Origin: an uncultured Thermoanaerobaculia bacterium
Lineage (GTDB): Bacteria; Acidobacteriota; Thermoanaerobaculia; Multivoradales; Multivoraceae
DNA length: 64,000 nt
Reading direction: 5' to 3'
NCBI GenBank assembly: GCA_951812325.1
Contig: OX638294.1
Location: 2,582,859-2,646,858 of the forward strand
Positions 8,834-17,185 of this stretch are shown in pieces. Position 1 is the first letter of the stretch. Every line of letters begins with the position of its first letter. A model generated the notes under the pieces. It was not told where the DNA came from. It saw nothing but the letters and a program-made list of their open reading frames with translations, and ran no database searches. A program made the position numbers and the translations under genes.

Positions 8834-10597
8834 CTACTCGCGGCATTCAAAGGCGGAGGTGTCTCTCGCCGGGGCCGCCAAGTCCCCCTGGCGGTTGTGA
8901 TGGGACCAGAAGCGACCGTCACCGTCCGTCACGTGGAGATTGAAGGCCACGTCGGTCACCGGCGCCACGAACACCCACCGGTGGCCGTTGTAGCCGCAGC
9001 CGTTCAGGACCTTGACCAGCACTTCCGCGTTGCCGGCGTTGAAGAACCAGAGCAAACCGGATTCGCCCGAGGCCCAGATGCCGCCCTTGCCATCGCCGAC
9101 CTCGCCGCCCGGCGTCTCGTAGCAGAACCCGACCTCGTAGCCGCCGTCGAACACGAGCGGCGTGGTCTCGGGCACACAGTTCGTGTAGCCCTCTCCAGAA
9201 GGCGGATCGGGGTACGAATCAGGATCAAGGGTCGTCCTGGGCAGCGACGTGCCGCCAGAGCGGACGGAGTCCAGACCCGAATCGTTGACGGCGCGCCGAA
9301 CGCCGTAGGCGCTGACGTGGCGATCCCGTTCAACCTCCCGAGGCAGCCAGTCGTCGCCTTGTGCCGGAACAGCCCCGGCGGCGCGACCGCGGCACTCGAA
9401 GGCGTAGGTATCTCTCGCGGGGGCCGCCACCTCTCCCTGGCGGTTGTGATGAGACCAGAAGCGACCGTCACCGTCCGTCACGTGGAGATTGAAGGCCACG
9501 TCGGTCACCGGCGCCACGAACACCCACCGGTGGCCGTTGTAGTCGCAGCCGTTCAGGACCTTGACCAGCACCTCCGCGTTGCCGGAGCTGAAGAACCAGA
9601 GCAGGCCGGATTCGCCCGAGGCCCAGATGCCGCCCTTGCCATCACCGACCTCGCCACTCGGCGTTTCGTAGCAGAACGCGACCTTGTAGCCGTCGTCGAA
9701 CACGAGCGACGTGGCCTGGGGCACGCAGTCCGTGTAGCCCTCTCCGGAAGGCGGATCGGGGTACGAATCAGGATCGGGATCGGGATCGGGATCGGGATCA
9801 GGGTCGGGGTCGGGATGGTTCACGGCGAGCCGGATGCCATAGGCCTTGACTGCGACATCCACGTGGGCCAACCAAGCATGCCAGTCCTCGTTTTCCTCTG
9901 GAAGAGCCCGGTAAGCGCGCCTGCCGCCTCCCGGTCCGTTCAGGTCCGCCATCAGAACCTTCGTTTGGCTCAACTTTGGTCCGCCGCGCTGCCAAGCGAC
10001 GGCGACCCAGACGTCGCCGCCAGCGAGCGCCAGACCCTGCAGATCGCCCGCAAGCTCGAAGCAGTCGTATCTCCCGGCATTGAGTTGTATCGCTACGTCG
10101 TAGCTGGCCAGCAGGTTTCGCGGCGTGTCGTCGCCGGAGTAGAAATTGACCGAGAATTCCAGGTCTGCGATCGTGTCTCCCGACAAGCGGCCCATGCATG
10201 CCACCGCGTGGTCGACGGTCCCCGCCTCGCGCAAACGGAAGCGCTGAGCCATCTCCATCTTGAAGAACGGCCCCGCCTCGCTGGTGCCCAAGGCGATGGT
10301 CCTCTCCATACTGCCGTCGTCGTACTGGTAGAGCTCGGTGGCCGCCTGCGGGACGCCGACTACTCCGCGCCGAGACGACTGCACGTCGCGGACACGCACG
10401 GACACGGGGAATTCGCCCTCCTGCTTGACGAGCCGCGAGGGAATCACTCCGACCTGAGCCTGTGGCTCGGGGCCGGAGGGAAGCAACAGGTCGCGGCCCG
10501 TCTGGGCCGCCAGCGGCGCCGCGAGCCCGGCAGGCAGCAAGGCAACAAGGATCAAGACCTGAACTAGAGAACGACGATCCAGTACTCGGCGCAACAC
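8834..10597 (-). CDS. Secreted DP-linker protein with two C-terminal NGC domains, copy 3
   Basis: 587 residues from the GTG aligned with the copy 2 start, GGGAG 9 bases upstream; a TTG 15 bases earlier is less likely. Signal peptide core VLILVALLPAGLAAPLAAQ. The N-domain is diverged (NLLASYDVAIQLNAGRYDCF). A short Asp-Pro tract leads to a first C-terminal domain with SGNAEVLVKVLNGCDYNGHR, then a degenerate ~45-residue spacer, a second mini-linker DPDSYPDPPSGEGY and a second domain with GNAEVLVKVLNGCGYNGHR. The internal duplication is visible in the DNA (8840-9180 against 9398-9745). Unknown function; the repeat suggests a ligand-binding or anchoring module. Confidence 0.85.
   Translation of the reverse strand: MLRRVLDRRSLVQVLILVALLPAGLAAPLAAQTGRDLLLPSGPEPQAQVGVIPSRLVKQEGEFPVSVRVRDVQSSRRGVVGVPQAATELYQYDDGSMERTIALGTSEAGPFFKMEMAQRFRLREAGTVDHAVACMGRLSGDTIADLEFSVNFYSGDDTPRNLLASYDVAIQLNAGRYDCFELAGDLQGLALAGGDVWVAVAWQRGGPKLSQTKVLMADLNGPGGGRRAYRALPEENEDWHAWLAHVDVAVKAYGIRLAVNHPDPDPDPDPDPDPDPDSYPDPPSGEGYTDCVPQATSLVFDDGYKVAFCYETPSGEVGDGKGGIWASGESGLLWFFSSGNAEVLVKVLNGCDYNGHRWVFVAPVTDVAFNLHVTDGDGRFWSHHNRQGEVAAPARDTYAFECRGRAAGAVPAQGDDWLPREVERDRHVSAYGVRRAVNDSGLDSVRSGGTSLPRTTLDPDSYPDPPSGEGYTNCVPETTPLVFDGGYEVGFCYETPGGEVGDGKGGIWASGESGLLWFFNAGNAEVLVKVLNGCGYNGHRWVFVAPVTDVAFNLHVTDGDGRFWSHHNRQGDLAAPARDTSAFECRE
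9770..9816 (-). repeat. Hexanucleotide microsatellite encoding Asp-Pro linker (copy 3)
   Basis: Short GGATCG/GGGTCG tract, fewer units than in copies 1 and 2. Confidence 0.85.
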
Positions 10598-10686
10598 GGA
10601 TAATTCTCCCAAGGTATATTGAACGGCCCCTGCGCGGTCGCCTGAGCCTCCTACAATCCAAACAATTCAACACTGGCCAACAGTAG

Positions 10687-10694
10687 CACAAGCA
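10687..10694. repeat. Target site duplication, left
   Basis: CACAAGCA, identical to 12672-12679 on the other side of the insertion sequence. Confidence 0.85.
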
Positions 10695-10822
10695 CTAGCC
10701 CGAGGTTCTTGAGCTTCTGCGGCCCCGGGATGGTCGATAGTCGTTGCCAGGCTTGGGTTTGCGGGTTGTTGGCCGGTCGTTCGGGGGCGCATGGCGTAGC
10801 CATGTAACTGTGACCTCGTAGG

Positions 10823-10851
10823 TAGACAGTCAAAACGCTGGAGAGTACAAT
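10823..10851 (+). promoter_or_regulatory. Sigma-70-like promoter of the transposase
   Basis: TAGACA, 17-base spacer, TACAAT. The -10 box ends only 9 bases before the transposase ATG, so the predicted transcript would have almost no 5' leader. No ribosome-binding site lies between. Confidence 0.6.
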
Positions 10852-10859
10852 GCGAAGCC

Positions 10860-12578
10860 ATGTACATCGAGAGCATACGCAACCGGAACTCGCCGCCTGC
10901 CGTCCTGCTTCGAGAGTCCTACCGCGAGCACGGCAAGGTCAAGAAGCGCACACTCGCCAACCTCTCCAAGTGGCCGGACCATCTCGTCGAGGGGCTGAGG
11001 ACCCTCCTCAAGGGCGGCGTCGCACTGCCGGCTCTCGATGCCGCCTTCGACATCGTCCGCGCCAGACCGCACGGACACGTTGCGGCCACGCTCGGCGCCG
11101 CCAGACGGGTCGGTATCGAGCCCTTGCTCGACCGGAGGCGGTCGAGACAACGCAGCCTCGCGACCGCGATGATCGCCGCGCGCATCCTCGATCCCCGGTC
11201 CAAACTCGCGACCGCGCGAGGACTCGCGTCCGAAACGATCACTTCGACCCTCGGTGAAGAACTCGGTGTCGAGGAGGCGTCGGCCAGCGAGCTCTACGAG
11301 GCGATGGACTGGCTGCTCAAGCGGCAACCGCGAATCGAGCGGCGCCTGGCCAAGCGCCACCTCGAGGAAGGAGCCCTGGTCCTCTGCGACCTGACCTCGG
11401 TCTACTTCGAGGGCTCGTCCTGCGAGCTTGCCGTGCACGGGTACTCCAGAGACCGCAAACGGGGCAAGGTGCAGATCACCTTCGGCCTGCTCTGCAACCA
11501 GGACGGCTGCCCCGTGGGGGTCGAAGTCTTCTCGGGCAATACCGCGGACCCCTCGACAGTGGCCGCGCAGGTGCACAAGCTCAAGGAACGCTTCTCGCTG
11601 GACCGGGTGGTCATGGTCGGCGACCGCGGCATGATCACCGATGCGCGCATCAGGGAGGACCTCGACCCCTCCGGACTCACGTGGATCAGCGCCTTGCGGG
11701 CGCCGGCGATCCGCTCCCTGGCCGAACAGGGCCACCTGCAGCTGTCTCTCTTCGACGAGAGAGGCCTCGCCGAGATCAGCGCTCCGGAGCTCTTCCCCTC
11801 AGAGCGGCTGATCGCGTGCAGGAACCCCCTGCTGGCCGACGAACGCGCCCGCAAGCGCCAGGAACTGCTCTCCTCCACCGAGGTCCAGCTCGAAGCCATC
11901 GTCAAGGCCACACGGCGCCAGAAGAACCCCTTGCGCGGCAAGGTCAAGATCGCCGCACGCGCCACGCGCGCCCTCGACCGCTTCAAGGTCGCAAAGCACT
12001 TCGAAACCGAGATCGAGGACGACAGCTTCAGCTATCGCCGCAATCAGGCACGCATCGACGAGGAAGCCGCACTCGACGGCTTCTACATCATCCGCACCAA
12101 CGTCCCCGAGGACCAACTGACCGCGGCCGATGCCGTGCGCTCCTACAAGAGCCTCAGCCGCGTCGAACGCGCCTTCAGAAGCCTGAAGAGCGTCGACCTC
12201 AAGGTGCGGCCCATCTACCATCGACTCGACGACCGGGTACGCGCCCATGTCTTCCTGTGCATGCTCGCCTACTACGTCGAGTGGCACATGAGGCGCGCAC
12301 TCGCACCCCTGCTCTTCGACGACGAAGACCACGACCACAACACCCGATCACCCGTCCTCCCCGCCCGCAGATCGACCACCGCCATGGCCAAGGTCAACTC
12401 AAGGCGAACCACCCACGGATTCCCCGTACACAGCTTCCAGACACTCCTCGCCGACCTCGCCACGCTCACACGCAACCGGGTCCGAATCCAGCAAGCCGGC
12501 GACTCCACTGCCGATCTGCTGGCCACACCAACACCTCTCCAGAACCAGGCCCTCAAACTCCTGGGCGTGAAACCCTGA
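10860..12578 (+). CDS. IS1634-family transposase
   Basis: 572 residues, a full length for the family. The N-terminus MYIESIRNRNSPPAVLLRES with HGKVKKRTLANLSKWP is the family signature. The DDE/DDD core of the IS4 superfamily is visible: LCDLTSVYFEG (first Asp), VGDRGMITDARI (second Asp), and YKSLSRVERAFRSLK, which holds the YREK-like Tyr and Glu. No frameshift, so probably active. It cuts and pastes the element that encodes it. Confidence 0.92.
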   Translation: MYIESIRNRNSPPAVLLRESYREHGKVKKRTLANLSKWPDHLVEGLRTLLKGGVALPALDAAFDIVRARPHGHVAATLGAARRVGIEPLLDRRRSRQRSLATAMIAARILDPRSKLATARGLASETITSTLGEELGVEEASASELYEAMDWLLKRQPRIERRLAKRHLEEGALVLCDLTSVYFEGSSCELAVHGYSRDRKRGKVQITFGLLCNQDGCPVGVEVFSGNTADPSTVAAQVHKLKERFSLDRVVMVGDRGMITDARIREDLDPSGLTWISALRAPAIRSLAEQGHLQLSLFDERGLAEISAPELFPSERLIACRNPLLADERARKRQELLSSTEVQLEAIVKATRRQKNPLRGKVKIAARATRALDRFKVAKHFETEIEDDSFSYRRNQARIDEEAALDGFYIIRTNVPEDQLTAADAVRSYKSLSRVERAFRSLKSVDLKVRPIYHRLDDRVRAHVFLCMLAYYVEWHMRRALAPLLFDDEDHDHNTRSPVLPARRSTTAMAKVNSRRTTHGFPVHSFQTLLADLATLTRNRVRIQQAGDSTADLLATPTPLQNQALKLLGVKP

Positions 12579-12671
12579 GGACACGTACCCAGTAGGCTGC
12601 AACCCCAAATCGACGAAAAACCCCACCACTACAGGGGATTCCTCGATTCCACGCCGAGAACTTCGGACTAG

Positions 12672-12679
12672 CACAAGCA
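12672..12679. repeat. Target site duplication, right
   Basis: CACAAGCA, identical to 10687-10694; directly abuts the right inverted repeat. Confidence 0.85.
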
Positions 12680-12934
12680 TCGGCACGGGCCTCGCGAGGG
12701 CCCGCCAGCGAGGGGGAGCTCGCCGCCGGCCACGCCGGTTGCGGCAGGCCGCAGACCGGCGCGGCGCAACGGACGCAGGCTCGCGCGTGCAGTCGCTTCG
12801 CGACGCCGCCACTGACGCGGACCAGAAGGTCCGAGCACCCGGAGAACGACCGTCAAGCTGGCGTCGTTCTCTACTGCGGTTGCCACGGTGCGACGCGGCA
12901 TGAACGCGGGCCAGCCGGCCCGCTCAACCCGTTG
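12680..12934. other. Intergenic, non-coding, with a hairpin
   Basis: No gene. 12906-12923 can form a 7-bp stem (GCGGGCC, loop AGCC, GGCCCGC) just beyond the stop of the minus-strand gene at 12935, possibly a transcription end though no T-run follows. Further up, CGGACC-AGAA-GGTCCG (about 12819-12834) forms another small hairpin, and GGCGTCGTTCTCTACT recurs at about 38146. Confidence 0.4.
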
Positions 12935-14233
12935 CTACTCGGCGCAGGGGAAGGCCATCAGGTTGGCCCTGACCTCGCCCAGATCACCCAACTTGTTGTG
13001 GTAGGCCCACGTCGGGTTCCGACCGTCGTTGATGTACATGTTGAAGGCCACGTCGGTCAGCGGCGCCACGTAGACCCAGCGGTGCTGGTTGATGCTGCAG
13101 CCGTTCAGCACCTTGACGAAAACCTCCGCGTTGTTGCGCTGGAAGAAGTACAGCAGGCCCGAGTTGTCAGACCCGTAGACGGCTTTGGCGTCGTCCATTT
13201 CGCCCTTCGCCGTCTGGTAGCAGAGGCTGACCTTGATGTCACCCTCGAAGGTGAGCGGCGCCACCGTGGGACGGCAGGCGGTGTAGCCTTCGCCGGTGGG
13301 CGGCGGGGTGATCACGCCCGGATCGGGGTCAGGCTCAGGGTCGGGGTCCGGACCGGGATCAGGATCCGGGTCGGGATCGGGGTCCGGATCGGGGTCCGGG
13401 TCGGGATCGGGCTCCGGCTCGTGCGTCGTTGCGAGCAGCAGACGGACGCCGATCGCCTTGAGGCCCTCGCCCGGCTCGGCCCGGTCACGCCCGCTGGGAT
13501 CCGTCCACCCATCGTTGGCCAGAGCCGCGCCGACCGGCAGTGACCGCATCCTGACTTCCGTGTCATAGACGGCCAGGCCGTTCCTGTCGGTATCCGCCTC
13601 GTCTTCGTCCGTGTAGTGGTCCCCGCCGAGACGCTTGGTCGTGGTCGTGTTCCACTCGATGCCGACCCAGTGTGCGCCCCTGCCGAGCGCCTTGCCGACC
13701 AGAGCCCCCCTCAGGCGGAAGCAGATGTCATCCCCGGCGCGCCTGATGTCCTCCTCGATGGTGTAGAGGAGCCCAGTCCCGCGACCCGGGTAGTTCACCC
13801 TGTTCGCGACGACGTCAGCGTAGAAGCGCAGATCGAAATCCAGGGACCTGCTCAGGTCGGTCACGGGTCGCAGGAAACACACATCGACACTGACCACGAC
13901 GCTATCGGCCGCCACCACGAAACGCTGCGCCCACTCCTTCCTGCCGCCGGACGCAACCGGCTCCAGGAGGGGGGTCGCCGCGGCGAAGTTCTCGAACACC
14001 CCGTCGTCGTACCGGATGGTCTTGCGGCTGTGGCTCGACTGACCGATACCGATCGGCGCATCGTCCAGCACGGCGCGGACGGTCACGGTTCCGGTCGACT
14101 CGCCAACTCCCAGAACCTGCTCCGCGTCCAGCAGGTCAATCCCCTGCTGGGCTGCCAGCGGCGCCGAGACGCAAATCAACGGGAGCGTCCGGCAGATCAG
14201 GTGTCGAACGATGCGGCGGTTGGTCTTTCTCAT
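12935..14233 (-). CDS. Secreted DP-linker protein with C-terminal NGC domain, divergent paralogue
   Basis: 432 residues from the ATG preceded by AAGGGAAG. Signal peptide RHLICRTLPLICVSAPLAAQ. Same plan as the array genes: N-domain with IRYDDGVFE, VCFLRPVTDLS and ICFRLRGAL; an Asp-Pro/Glu-Pro linker of about 20 units including GPDPDPEP; then a C-terminal domain with YTACRPTVAPLTFEG, NAEVFVKVLNGCSI, HRWVYVAPLTDVAFNM, ending FPCAE. It is clearly older than the array copies. Outside the tandem units, just beyond the insertion sequence. Role unknown, probably at the cell surface. Confidence 0.85.
   Translation of the reverse strand: MRKTNRRIVRHLICRTLPLICVSAPLAAQQGIDLLDAEQVLGVGESTGTVTVRAVLDDAPIGIGQSSHSRKTIRYDDGVFENFAAATPLLEPVASGGRKEWAQRFVVAADSVVVSVDVCFLRPVTDLSRSLDFDLRFYADVVANRVNYPGRGTGLLYTIEEDIRRAGDDICFRLRGALVGKALGRGAHWVGIEWNTTTTKRLGGDHYTDEDEADTDRNGLAVYDTEVRMRSLPVGAALANDGWTDPSGRDRAEPGEGLKAIGVRLLLATTHEPEPDPDPDPDPDPDPDPDPDPGPDPDPEPDPDPGVITPPPTGEGYTACRPTVAPLTFEGDIKVSLCYQTAKGEMDDAKAVYGSDNSGLLYFFQRNNAEVFVKVLNGCSINQHRWVYVAPLTDVAFNMYINDGRNPTWAYHNKLGDLGEVRANLMAFPCAE
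13319..13420 (-). repeat. Hexanucleotide microsatellite encoding Asp-Pro linker (fourth paralogue)
   Basis: GGATCG, GGGTCC and GGGTCA hexamers with more interruptions than in the array copies, giving a mixed DP/EP linker. Confidence 0.85.
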
Positions 14234-14533
14234 GATCTTCCCTTTCCGGAGGTCACCCGGCATTGGGTGCGACGTACAAGCCTGTCAGTAGATTACGCCG
14301 AAGGCATGGACGAGGGCAAGTCGGCTCGGAGCGCACCTCCGATCCGAAAGCGGCGCCGCCCGGCGGCCGCTCCCTTGCCCGGACCGCGTCGAAAACGCGA
14401 CGGATGGCGAGGCCCGGCGAGGTGGCCGCCGAACTGCGCGGTCTGGCGAAGAGGGCTCCTGAGCACGAGCCGAGGCAAGTCGAGCAGGTCATGCACGTCC
14501 CGGCTCAGCGGAGGCTGGCATGGCGGCAGGACT
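14234..14533. other. Intergenic, nothing recognised
   Basis: 300 bases between two minus-strand genes. I see the ribosome-binding site of the gene on the left and no gene, RNA or clear terminator otherwise. Confidence 0.5.
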
Positions 14534-17014
14534 TCAGGGGGCCGAACAGGAGAAAGCGTTCAGGTCCTGGATCGGCTGGAACGGCGTGCCATCGGGGCTC
14601 CCGTAGGGCCGCACCTCGCCCGTCTCGCTATCCGTGACCGTCATGGTCACGGCCACGTCGGTCAAACCGCCGGCGAACACCCAGCGATGGCCGTTGATCG
14701 CGCATCCGTCGAGAACCTTGATCACGATTTCCACGTTGTTCGGGCCGAAGAACCAGTAGAGGCCGGTATCCGCGGTGACCGGCCAGGCCTTGGCCTCGCC
14801 GGCGTCGTCGGACGTTTCCCAGCGGGCGCGCACGGCAAAGCGGCCGCCCTCGAGACAGAGCGTGAGGGCGTCCGCCCGGCAGGCGCCTTGCTCCTGCGGC
14901 AACACGATCCGACCGGCCCGCGGCGCCTCGCCGACAGACGCGGCGAACCGGGAGGATCGGCTCGTGCCTCCACGCGCCGACTCCATCTCGCCTGCCGTGA
15001 GCAGGTAGCGGCTCTGGCCGTACAGGTTCCGGCCCTGGGAGCAGACGGCGAAAGACTGAACGTCCTGAACCGGCCGGTAGGGAGTGCCCGGCGGGTTGTA
15101 GTACGTGGCGGCGACGCCCGTGTCGGAGTCGATCACGGTCATGATGACCTTCACGTCGGTCAGGCCGCCGGCGTAGACCCAGTAGCGCTCATTGACGGAA
15201 CACCCGTCGAGAACCTTGACCACAAGCTCGATGTTGTCCGCGGAGAAGAACCAGAAGTCGCCCGTGTCCCTGTTCAACCCCGCCGCGCGGCCCCGGTCCC
15301 CGCCTTCAGAGGTTTCCCACCGCACCTCGACCCGGAAGCGGCCGTCGTTCAGGCAGAGGGTGTCGTCATCCTCCACGCAATCGGCAACCTCGGCGAAGGT
15401 CGTGGCGCCCGCCTCGGGCGTCGGCTCGGCGCTGCCGCGGTCGTGCCGCGCCACGACCTGGTAGGCGCGGTAGGTTGCCGGCGGGATGTTCTGGATCACC
15501 ACCGAGGTGCTGTTCCGGGCCAGCGTGGCGATGCGCTCGAAGTCGCTGTCCACCATCCGCTCGTAGATGTCGAAGAACGTCTCGTCGCTGGACTGGTCCC
15601 GCCAGCGCAGCTCGAGTTCGGTCTGGCTGATCGCGGAGACCGTCAGGTCGGTCGCCGCCGCCGGCCCCACCCCGTCGACCTCGGGGTAGAGGGCGCGTAC
15701 GGCGTTCCGGTCGTCCCGGCTGAGCCGTCCGCCGCGACCGCCGCCATGGGCAGTCGCGCGCATCAGGGCCTCGTTCGTCAGCTCATCGCAAGGCGGCCCG
15801 TCGAGCGGACTGCAAGCGTGGCCGATCCCCAGCGCGTGGCCGAGCTCATGAGCCATGATCTCTTCGAAGTTGAGGCGGGGGTTCGGCCTGCCGGCCAACC
15901 AGTCCCCGAACCCGTCCTGCGTCGTGACGTTCGACTCCACGATCGCCAGCGCCCGCCTTGACCCGCCTCCCGGAATTCCGTGCGGTTCTGTCTCCTGGTC
16001 GCAATAGAAGAACACCCAGTTGATCGCCAGAACGCCGCCCTGATGCGGAACGAAGGAACCTGCGATCTCGTCGTGCGGATCCTCGAAGGAAATCGAGTTC
16101 CGCTCGTCGGCGTCGAGCGAGAACTGCTCATCCGCTCTGCCAAGGCTGATCAGGCGCGCGCGGCTTCGCGGATCCTCGTTCCAGGCACGCATGGCCGCAA
16201 GAACCTGGGCCATGCCGCCGCCGGGAACACCCGGCTGACCACTCTCCTGGACCAGGAAACCGACGCCGCGGCCGCGGTCGAATTCGCGCCAGCGGAGGTA
16301 CATGCCGGGCCGGTCGCACTGGCCGGGTGTCACGGTGAGCCGGAACGCCTGGGCGATCGCCGCCGGGTCGCCCGATTCCGGCGCGAAGTAGTCCGCCGGC
16401 CGCTCGATGCCGACGGCCCGGTCGGCGATCCACCGCCGGAAGGGCTGCGCCCGCCGTGGCTGGCTTCGTTCCCGCTGTGCTGCCGGGCTGCCGGGAACGG
16501 ACATCTCCTCGCCCAGTGACGGCTCCCGCAGCAACACAGCGCCGCCAGGCATCGGCACCTCGAAGAAAATGCCGAGACCCAACTCGACCGCCCGGTACAC
16601 GGCGTTCGCCGGATCCAGGAAGAGCAGCACGCGGTCGCCCTCTGCCAGCGTCGGCAGGCCCATGACCGCGCCGACCAGCCCGTCCGGCCCGCGGCCGCCG
16701 GGCTGGCGAACGACGATGACGCTGCCCGGCACGAACCCCTTCAGCACGTCTTCGACCTGGAACAGGAAGTCGGTCGAGAGACGTCCATCGACCGGCGCCG
16801 GCTCCGCGGCGAGAATCTCGCCGAAGACGATCACCGGCGACCGGTCCACCATGGACTCGTCGGTCGGCGTGACGTAGACGATCGCCTCCGCGGGCGCCGC
16901 GATCAGCGCCGCCGCGATCAACAGCGCGACAGGCAACGGCGCACCGCTCCGCGGCGCCGCCCGGCCGCCGGCCGAAAGGCCGGCACACCCGGTGAACGCG
17001 GAGCGGAGAGACAT
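14534..17014 (-). CDS. Secreted matrixin-like zinc metalloprotease with FnIII and two C-terminal NGC-type domains
   Basis: 826 residues from ATG (MSLRSAF). Signal-peptide core LPVALLIAAALIAAPAEA. Residues ~50-200 hold a domain with IVFGEILAAEPAPVDGRL and VEDVLKGFVPGSVIVVRQPG. The zincin motif HELGHALGIGH (HExxHxxGxxH) near residue 390 with a following Met (EALMRA) marks a metzincin/matrixin. A fibronectin-III-like domain follows (ELELRWRDQSSDETF, YRAYQVVARHD). Then come two copies of the C-terminal domain found in the neighbouring secreted proteins: NIELVVKVLDGCSV with YAGGLTDV, and NVEIVIKVLDGCAI with HRWVFAGGLTDV. A secreted protease whose substrates could include the adjacent DP-linker proteins, though this is speculative. 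Confidence 0.88.
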   Translation of the reverse strand: MSLRSAFTGCAGLSAGGRAAPRSGAPLPVALLIAAALIAAPAEAIVYVTPTDESMVDRSPVIVFGEILAAEPAPVDGRLSTDFLFQVEDVLKGFVPGSVIVVRQPGGRGPDGLVGAVMGLPTLAEGDRVLLFLDPANAVYRAVELGLGIFFEVPMPGGAVLLREPSLGEEMSVPGSPAAQRERSQPRRAQPFRRWIADRAVGIERPADYFAPESGDPAAIAQAFRLTVTPGQCDRPGMYLRWREFDRGRGVGFLVQESGQPGVPGGGMAQVLAAMRAWNEDPRSRARLISLGRADEQFSLDADERNSISFEDPHDEIAGSFVPHQGGVLAINWVFFYCDQETEPHGIPGGGSRRALAIVESNVTTQDGFGDWLAGRPNPRLNFEEIMAHELGHALGIGHACSPLDGPPCDELTNEALMRATAHGGGRGGRLSRDDRNAVRALYPEVDGVGPAAATDLTVSAISQTELELRWRDQSSDETFFDIYERMVDSDFERIATLARNSTSVVIQNIPPATYRAYQVVARHDRGSAEPTPEAGATTFAEVADCVEDDDTLCLNDGRFRVEVRWETSEGGDRGRAAGLNRDTGDFWFFSADNIELVVKVLDGCSVNERYWVYAGGLTDVKVIMTVIDSDTGVAATYYNPPGTPYRPVQDVQSFAVCSQGRNLYGQSRYLLTAGEMESARGGTSRSSRFAASVGEAPRAGRIVLPQEQGACRADALTLCLEGGRFAVRARWETSDDAGEAKAWPVTADTGLYWFFGPNNVEIVIKVLDGCAINGHRWVFAGGLTDVAVTMTVTDSETGEVRPYGSPDGTPFQPIQDLNAFSCSAP

Positions 17015-17185
17015 GGCAATCAAGCGATGGCAGAATATGGTTCAGGGAAACGCCCGGCAGGAAGCACAGGCGGAACCGCTGGCATTCTAGCAGCCCCTGG
17101 CAGAAGTCGCGCTGCGTTCACAGCGTCCCGGGGATAGTCCAACAGCCGCGGACACGCCCGGATTCCGGTTCCGACCGGCGCCAGG

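Larger units (their letters stand above)
10695..12671 (+). mobile_element. IS1634-like insertion sequence, intact (1977 bp)
   Basis: Ends are imperfect inverted repeats: left CTAGCCCGAGGTTCTTG (10695-10711) and right CGAGAACTTCGGACTAG (12655-12671), 14 of 17 matching. An exact 8-bp direct repeat CACAAGCA flanks both sides (10687-10694 and 12672-12679), read as the target site duplication. Unlike the IS110 and integrase remnants nearby, it carries one full-length transposase and looks recently acquired. A stem-loop (12608-12647: AATCGA...CCCC / GGGG...TCGATT) after the gene may end its transcript. Confidence 0.9.

Noticed and set aside
8810..10567. Plus-strand open frame of 585 codons opposite secreted copy 3
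   Set aside because: It is the antisense of the real gene; its apparent repeats (RIRIGIGIGI) are the reverse reading of the DP microsatellite.
12906..12923. Confident intrinsic terminator after the fourth DP-linker gene
   Set aside because: The stem is good but no T-run follows on the minus strand; kept only as a possible hairpin.
4076..13420. Possible CRISPR arrays at the hexamer tracts
   Set aside because: Units are 6 bp without spacers and lie in frame inside coding genes; microsatellites, not CRISPR.
13616..15961. 781-codon plus-strand frame across two minus-strand genes
   Set aside because: Spans the intergenic region and antisense of both genes; no start signal or domain.
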